Made by a program: the position numbers and the translations under genes. A stretch of 64,000 bases of DNA from Apostichopus japonicus (taxonomy: Eukaryota > Echinodermata > Holothuroidea > Aspidochirotida > Stichopodidae), in assembly GCF_037975245.1 (NCBI RefSeq), contig NC_092582.1, positions 12,740,577 to 12,804,576 of the forward strand, given 5' to 3'. The notes beneath the pieces are model-generated. The model did not search any database, had not been told where the DNA came from, and saw only the letters and a list, made by a program, of their open reading frames with translations. This document shows, in pieces, positions 61,401 through 64,000 of this stretch (positions are counted from its first letter, which is position 1; each line of letters opens with the position of its first letter).

Positions 61401-63425
61401 TTCTTCCCTACGCACAACAAAACTCTTTTTATTTAATCTTCAACCTCTGTCAAGATGTTGCCTTTTTATCATCTGGTCATTCCAGAGACATTTTTTAAAA
61501 TTTTTATCAGTTGAAAACTGGCAGCAAGGTTTAAGTGGTTGCCAAAATCAAATTTCAATAAAAGAAATTATTTTATGAAATAAGATAGACTTACTTTTAG
61601 ATCCTTAACTCCTTTTATGATTATTTATTTTGACTATCTCTTGTATATTTTATTTGCTCATAAATTCATCAATCTCTCCGTTCTGTTTTTTTTGTGGTTC
61701 CTTTCAGCTTGCGACCGATACATTACCGACGAGGGAGACAGTGCTGATTTATCGAGCCCTGGCTACCCTCTAGCCTACCAACCAGACCAAGCCTGTACTT
61801 ACTTCATCAGTTCTGTCAACGACAAGTGTCTCAGCATTTTCATCATAAGTCTGGACACGGAAGGACCAGAAGAACAGCCGTTTGGAGAAGATGAAGAATG
61901 TGAAGGCCTAGATGGTTTATTGGTAAACAATCTCAGTTTGATTTGTTTGCAAACTGCGTTTCTGTAATCAAGCATGAGCTTTTTCAGCGGAATATCTGTG
62001 ATATCTTGTCTACCTCAGGGACAAAAACTATTATCCTAACACACTGTAGCATACGCAAACTGGAGCCTAAACTGCAATTTTTGCAAAATTCTGTGATTTT
62101 TTTTTTACCCCAGGCTCATCCCTGTGTCATTCATAAGAACATCTTTGCCAGGTCCAGAATTACTGACAACAGTATTGCAAATGGTTCTCTACTAATCATT
62201 TCTTTCCATCGTATAAGTTTTAGAGATAGTTTTGATCAGCGAGACACGATCAAACCTAGCTGAAACTCGCCTCCCTCTTCTGTATAGGAAAGAGGGGCGT
62301 GGCTATTAATGCTTAGTATTAAAAATGAAACCTTTAACACTGATAGAATTTATGTCTCACTATCAGAATGACAAGTGCAAAGAAATCGATGGATCATCTG
62401 ACTTTTGTTTCTGTGAACAATAATTTTTGAACCATAGGATGAATATTTGACATTTGCACTTACTTTTCCATTCACTTTCCCCACACCCCCCCCCCCCTTC
62501 CAGATTGTGGACAGTGAATTTCCATACAGGACGAGTGCTTTATGCGGACAGTCTGGAGTTCGTAGTATGCCAATAGAAACCTATGGATCATATGGAACCG
62601 TGACATTTTTCTCCAACGACAACGACAATGTCGGTAGTGGCTACCGCGCCTTTGTTGCATTCGTCGATTGCACAGTCGAATACGCCTATCGAGTCGGCAA
62701 CTTCAGCGAAGTGAGTGATCTTCAAAATACTATTTTTGCCGTGTTTGCAATAAATTTGCTAGTTAGAAAATGCAGCAGTGAAGATCCAAAAGATGTCGGC
62801 GGTGCAAAATAGTCAGTCGACCGTTGTTGGCGACGAGTCTAGAAAGAATGTTAAGATATAGTTATGATCATTATGAATATAATCGTGATAATATTTTTCC
62901 AATCGCGTGTGTGTTTTGTTTCCTCCAACTATTTGAGGGCTCCTCTGGAAAGCAGTGCTTCTGCACTGAGCAGGACTACCCTCATTAAAGATGACAATAA
63001 TAAAATTATATATATAAAAACAAATATTTGATGTCCCAGCCTGTATCTCTCTTCTTTCTTTTTTGGGGGGCTTCTCTGTGCCTGGGAGGTGCAAAATTAC
63101 TGTTTCTTACTTTTTGTATTTTGCATTTTCAATATATCAACACAAATGATTGCCTCACCTAACCTTTTAACATTTAAGACATGTGGGGGAGGGGAGGGGT
63201 CGTCTAGCACTCGGATCTAACATTTACAATTGTTTTCAAATGGTAGATTTAATTACCTTTTTGCTTTTTGTAATTGTCAGTGTGACGCAACCTGCGGCGA
63301 AGCGGTACAGATGCGTGATGTTGACTGCATAGAAATTTCATCTGGTGACATTGTGGACGACGCCCTCTGTCTTGATGAAGCACCAGAATCTGTAATACCC
63401 TGTCTTGAGTTACCAGAATGTCCCT
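28338..63425 (+). CDS. ADAMTS-like secreted metalloprotease with TSP1-CUB array (gene 2), 41 exons, 3' end outside window
   Basis: Joined from 41 exons (6,856 bp, ~2,285 residues, open throughout). Order: signal peptide, propeptide (to ~193), catalytic domain with HEIGHSLGMFHD at residues 340-351 and Met-turn IMSP at 363-366, disintegrin-like region (~385-500), a degenerate TSP1, 15 TSP1 repeats and 7 CUB domains. Zinc ligands are His340, His344 and His350; Glu341 is the catalytic base. Known ADAMTS proteases act outside the cell on matrix or plasma proteins; a similar role is inferred. The usual ADAMTS cysteine-rich/spacer region after the first TSP1 was not seen. Only ADAMTS13 among the human enzymes has CUB domains (two, C-terminal), so this is not a simple orthologue. 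Confidence 0.93.
29001..29367. mobile_element. 367-bp hAT-type non-autonomous element with 8-bp target duplication
   Basis: The ends CAGTGGCGTAGGAAGG and (complement) CAAGGGCGTAGGAACC are inverted repeats. They are flanked by an exact 8-bp duplication AAGGGTAC at 28993-29000 and 29368-29375, the hallmark of hAT insertion. The interior is G/C-run rich, with an internal ~80-bp repeat (gatgcaatttggtgc occurs twice). It lies inside gene 2 intron 1. Open frames here on both strands are spurious. Confidence 0.88.
29991..30018 (+). repeat. Fragment of the GAAGAT-CTGCTAGGATC dispersed repeat
   Basis: Matches the core seen at 46945-47043 and, inverted, at 14645-14736. Confidence 0.55.
30463..30741. 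mobile_element. hAT-like non-autonomous element (candidate)
   Basis: The left end CAGGCGTGGATCCAGG and right end TTCTGGCTCTGCCCCTG are imperfect inverted repeats, with C-rich sequence inside. They resemble the termini of the hAT remnant at 23294. No target-site duplication was found. Confidence 0.45.
30742..32179. other. Rest of gene 2 intron 1; nothing recognised
   Basis: AT-rich sequence with poly-G/T runs (31513-31545, 31683-31698). Minus-strand open frames at 30958-31251 and 31664-31937 show no known domain. Confidence 0.55.
32180..34008 (+). CDS. Gene 2 exons 2-4 (32180-32240, 33223-33464, 33852-34008): propeptide
   Basis: Acceptors atcatcag, cctacag and cattag; donors GTCAGT, GTAAGT and GTTAGT; phases 0-1, 1-0, 0-1. 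They encode residues ~30-182. The block [20 protein letters not shown] followed by [11 protein letters not shown] and FIDILPL matches the reprolysin propeptide pattern (Cys, Tyr-x-Gly, Ser-x-x-Ser-x-x-x-Cys-Gly, GM-x). Family knowledge: this segment keeps the enzyme latent and helps folding. Confidence 0.85.
33488..33570 (+). repeat. Fragment like a hAT CAGTGGCG terminus
   Basis: CAGTGGCGTACCCAAGGGTTGG followed by G-rich sequence, starting 22 bases after the donor of exon 3. It resembles the left end of the element at 29001-29367. No right end was found. Confidence 0.4.
34169..36396 (+). CDS. Gene 2 exons 5-9: catalytic (reprolysin/M12B) domain
   Basis: Exons 34169-34323, 34530-34613, 34978-35075, 35748-35897 and 36265-36396, all with GT/AG and matching phase. 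Exon 5 starts with the pro/catalytic junction (ISKRS) and the first strand [17 protein letters not shown]. Exon 8 ends inside the zinc motif (HEIGH) and exon 9 completes it (SLGMFHDD). Exon 9 carries the Met-turn HWIMSP and the helix [13 protein letters not shown]. The pattern CDPLRKC then [17 protein letters not shown] is ADAMTS-like. All active-site residues are intact, so an active enzyme is expected. Confidence 0.93.
36994..38951 (+). CDS. Gene 2 exons 10-12 (36994-37153, 37547-37645, 38872-38951): disintegrin-like region
   Basis: Acceptors actgtag, ttccag and tctccag; donors GTAAGT, GTGTCA and GTAAGT; phases 2-0, 0-0, 0-2. The Cys layout ([52 protein letters not shown]) matches the ADAMTS disintegrin-like module, including the DGT-CG and G-C-V landmarks. 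In the family this module contacts substrate rather than integrins. The intron 37646-38871 holds a possible retroelement tail near 38480-38570. Confidence 0.85.
38480..38570 (+). repeat. Possible retroelement 3' tail with (ATT)n
   Basis: 'ggagaaggcacgctata' followed by (TTA/ATT)n is reminiscent of 3' ends of some non-LTR elements. A coding body could not be established. Confidence 0.35.
39665..39823 (+). CDS. Gene 2 exon 13: degenerate TSP1 domain
   Basis: Acceptor atgcag, donor GTAAGT, phase 2-2, 53 residues. [20 protein letters not shown] keeps one Trp pair and a C-x-x-C in place of CSxTCG. It is followed by CVEF, NRCPAQQ and FCCNA. It sits where ADAMTS proteins have their first TSP1, but lacks the O-fucose consensus. 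No cysteine-rich or spacer region follows. Confidence 0.7.
40660..40879 (+). CDS. Gene 2 exon 14: TSP1 repeat 1
   Basis: Acceptor ctcgtag, donor GTGCGT, phase 2-0. [20 protein letters not shown] and the later CRDENG and CTGLPAC give the six-Cys TSP1 pattern. CSATCG is an O-fucosylation-type motif. The exon ends with the aromatic lead (IFAGAFSQ) of the next repeat. Confidence 0.9.
41297..43751 (+). CDS. Gene 2 exons 15-17 (41297-41482, 43028-43213, 43572-43751): TSP1 repeats 2-4
   Basis: Three phase 0-0 exons of 186, 186 and 180 bp, each beginning exactly at the first Cys (CSVTCG, CSVTCG, CTITCG) and ending with the lead of the next repeat. Each exon is one exchangeable module, so whole repeats can be duplicated or skipped in frame. 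The acceptor of exon 17 (atgcaaag) is weaker. The intron 41483-43027 is long with nothing else recognised. Confidence 0.88.
44475..46880 (+). CDS. Gene 2 exons 18-21 (44475-44620, 45246-45459, 45886-46040, 46667-46880): TSP1 repeats 5-8
   Basis: Phases run 0-2, 2-0, 0-2, 2-0, and sizes 146, 214, 155, 214: a two-exon pair duplicated. Repeats 5, 7 and 8 have CSTSCG, CSVTCG, CSVTCG. Repeat 6 (exon 19) has [10 protein letters not shown] in place of the CSxTCG loop, so it lost the O-fucose site and its Cys spacing is changed. All borders are GT/AG (donors GTAAGT, GTATTC, GTGAGT, GTAAGT). Exon 19's donor is the weakest. Confidence 0.86.
46262..46400. repeat. Diverged ~18-bp tandem repeat
   Basis: Repeated 'aagttatgctcatatt' units in gene 2 intron 20, decaying downstream to about 46490. 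Confidence 0.75.
46945..47043 (+). repeat. Dispersed repeat, ~99 bp
   Basis: Contains GAAGAAGATCCTGCTAGGATC and ends 'cagtttgctaacag'; its complement is at 14645-14736. It lies in intron 21. Confidence 0.75.
47216..48233 (+). CDS. Gene 2 exons 22-23 (47216-47551, 48027-48233): TSP1 repeat 9 + CUB1
   Basis: Exon 22 (336 bp, phase 0-0) carries both a TSP1 ([13 protein letters not shown]) and the first half of a CUB domain ([31 protein letters not shown]). In the later units these two parts are separate exons. Exon 23 encodes the second half ([28 protein letters not shown]) and the lead of the next TSP1. Typical CUB features: SPNYP-NYP, C-YDYV and a final Phe-rich strand. Confidence 0.9.
48919..51176 (+). 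CDS. Gene 2 exons 24-26 (48919-49066, 49782-49966, 51011-51176): TSP1 repeat 10 + CUB2
   Basis: TSP1 [14 protein letters not shown], then [69 protein letters not shown]. Exon 26 leaves in phase 1 instead of phase 0 and carries no lead for a TSP1; the next exon is another CUB. The introns 49067-49781 and 49967-51010 show no other feature. Confidence 0.87.
51555..52225 (+). CDS. Gene 2 exons 27-28 (51555-51739, 52031-52225): CUB3, directly after CUB2
   Basis: [43 protein letters not shown], then [32 protein letters not shown] and the lead (NVASEWSP) of the next TSP1. The acceptor before 51555 (gacaaaag) is unusual, but frame and domain fit well. No TSP1 lies between CUB2 and CUB3. Confidence 0.85.
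52310..52630. repeat. GGATG/GATA-type minisatellite
   Basis: Degenerate repeats of 'ggatgagtggatagatg', including a larger repeat sharing 'ttgtttggcatgtgtaat' (near 52360 and 52505). Lies in intron 28. Confidence 0.85.
52902..54497 (+). CDS. Gene 2 exons 29-31 (52902-53043, 53358-53548, 54300-54497): TSP1 repeat 11 + CUB4
   Basis: Cassette phases 0-1, 1-0, 0-0. TSP1 [14 protein letters not shown], then [63 protein letters not shown]. Donors GTGAGT, GTGAGT, GTAAGA. The last exon ends with the next lead (FIPEPYGR). Confidence 0.9.
55042..56292 (+). CDS. Gene 2 exons 32-34 (55042-55183, 55350-55537, 56101-56292): TSP1 repeat 12 + CUB5
   Basis: Same cassette phases 0-1, 1-0, 0-0. TSP1 [13 protein letters not shown], then [59 protein letters not shown]. 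Asn-x-Thr/Ser sites (NLT, NNT) suggest N-glycosylation. Confidence 0.9.
56293..57832. other. Gene 2 intron 34; nothing recognised
   Basis: AT-rich, with poly-G runs at 56412-56422 and 57096-57109 and small A-rich tracts. No coding potential. Confidence 0.6.
57833..59890 (+). CDS. Gene 2 exons 35-37 (57833-57980, 58263-58426, 59696-59890): TSP1 repeat 13 + CUB6
   Basis: Same cassette phases 0-1, 1-0, 0-0. TSP1 [13 protein letters not shown]. The CUB starts [18 protein letters not shown] and QQCSYSIT. Its third and fourth Cys are missing: the end of exon 36 reads SLDDGDSVE and the start of exon 37 [19 protein letters not shown], where the other CUBs have C-DYV and LCG. A disulfide pair has been lost together. 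The domain is otherwise intact ([18 protein letters not shown]). Confidence 0.87.
59122..59347 (-). mobile_element. tRNA-like SINE, third copy
   Basis: Same family and orientation as 20447-20671: A-box-like TTAGCTCAGTGG and B box GGTTCGAGTCACTCC on the minus strand, with the 'cctgcttgcaggagg' tail. Inside intron 36 of gene 2. Confidence 0.9.
59350..59444. repeat. Minisatellite, unit TTGGGTGGACCAC
   Basis: Six or so tandem units of 13-18 bp, immediately next to the head of the SINE at 59122-59347. Confidence 0.9.
60524..62710 (+). CDS. Gene 2 exons 38-40 (60524-60665, 61708-61922, 62504-62710): TSP1 repeat 14 + CUB7
   Basis: Cassette phases 0-1, 1-0, 0-0. TSP1 [14 protein letters not shown] has Glu in place of the Ser/Thr of CSxTCG, so it lacks the O-fucose acceptor. 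[75 protein letters not shown]7 has an acidic insert ([13 protein letters not shown]) before the third Cys. Confidence 0.9.
60666..61707. other. Gene 2 intron 38; nothing recognised
   Basis: AT-rich, without repeats or a coding signature that I can support. Confidence 0.55.
63281..63425 (+). CDS. Gene 2 exon 41: TSP1 repeat 15, last exon in window
   Basis: Acceptor ttgtcag, donor GTAAGT, phase 0-1, the size and phase of the TSP1 exon of the cassette. [16 protein letters not shown] and LPECP complete the repeat. Phase 1 exit predicts that another CUB half-exon follows beyond the window. Confidence 0.9.
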
Positions 63426-63437
63426 GTAAGTACTGTC

Positions 63438-63438
<1 letters not shown>

Positions 63439-63467
<29 letters not shown>
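63439..63467. repeat. Poly-T tract
   Basis: About 28 T just inside intron 41; could also be the A-tail of a retroposed copy on the minus strand. No element body was identified. Confidence 0.6.
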
Positions 63468-63470
<3 letters not shown>

Positions 63471-64000
63471 CTATCAGTATATTTTAGAGTAATACATTTT
63501 TACTGTTGTGCAAAGCTGTTAAGCACCGAAAGGGAGATATTAATGTCAAATCTCGTATCGAAGCAAGTAAACCTAGCCAAACATTTTTTTTAGAAGATTT
63601 TAAAATTTTCTTGCAAAATGATACTCTCACACAACGTTCTGTGTCCCTCTTGTCATATTCGATTTGTTACTTTAAATGGTGACGCAGTTCTGCGGTGCGT
63701 ATTTTCACTCGGGGAGACCTTTGCCAATTTCTCCCTTTCTTGTATCAAGCGGTAAATCTAGAACCCACAGAAACCCTTTTTTGAATCTAGATTGATTACA
63801 TTTATTTTAGATAATAAGTGCTCCCAGTTGTTTCTGAGTAATTCTTGCTGTAAAATGCCCCATCCATTAGCTCTCCCATACACAGGTTGGGCAATAGCTC
63901 CATTGAATTATAATTTTATATGTTTGAGACTTTTTGAAACAACTCTTATCTGTGCTGGCTGTATCAATTTTTATACCTCATCTAATCTTTGAGAGATGAC

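Noticed and set aside
28338-63425. Gene 2 as an ADAMTS13 orthologue
   Set aside because: CUB domains are shared, but the order (alternating with TSP1), the number, and the missing spacer do not fit.

Overview
This is animal nuclear DNA: short exons with GT/AG introns, phases that join without a frame break, and introns full of microsatellites, SINEs and small DNA transposons. Two genes fill the window, both on the + strand. The style suggests a marine deuterostome invertebrate, most likely an echinoderm (perhaps a sea cucumber): an ADAMTS-type metalloprotease carrying TSP1 and CUB modules, hAT-like elements with G-rich interiors, and AT-rich introns with many poly-G runs. That assignment is inference. 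No rRNA gene, CRISPR array or bacterial-type operon was seen.

Gene 1 (113-21770; 5' end outside the window) is a long coiled-coil protein. I joined 25 exons by eye. They total 5,097 bp, giving 1,698 residues plus a TAA, with every junction in frame. The protein is dominated by Glu/Lys/Gln/Leu heptads. It has a duplicated N-terminal module ending in 'TDEE' and a Ser/Asn-rich, non-coiled tail. I could not name its family; a centrosomal, golgin or other scaffold role is possible. Its introns hold a pair of 360-bp TTAA-flanked MITEs, an inverted pair of tRNA-like SINEs around the penultimate exon, a duplicated exon at the left edge, and a (TA)n tract abutting a splice donor.

The spacer 21771-28337 holds the gene 1 poly(A) signal, a (TA)n tract, a MITE with terminal inverted repeats of about 73 bp (22478-22848), and a decayed hAT transposon (23294-24745) with a transposase C-terminal remnant. 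I see no convincing gene there.

Gene 2 (28338 to beyond 63425; 3' end outside the window) is a secreted ADAMTS-like zinc metalloprotease. I joined 41 exons, 6,856 bp, about 2,285 residues, with an open frame across all joins. Order: signal peptide, reprolysin-type propeptide, catalytic domain with HEIGHSLGMFHD and a Met-turn, disintegrin-like region, a degenerate TSP1, nine TSP1 repeats, then an alternating TSP1-CUB array. Altogether there are 15 TSP1 repeats and 7 CUB domains, still continuing at the window edge. No ADAMTS cysteine-rich/spacer region was seen. The exon phases show that the array grew by copying a three-exon cassette (TSP1, CUB first half, CUB second half). This unusual architecture is the strongest candidate here for a little-described system.

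Both gene models were built from sequence alone. Exon ends are called from splice consensus and frame and have not been checked against RNA.
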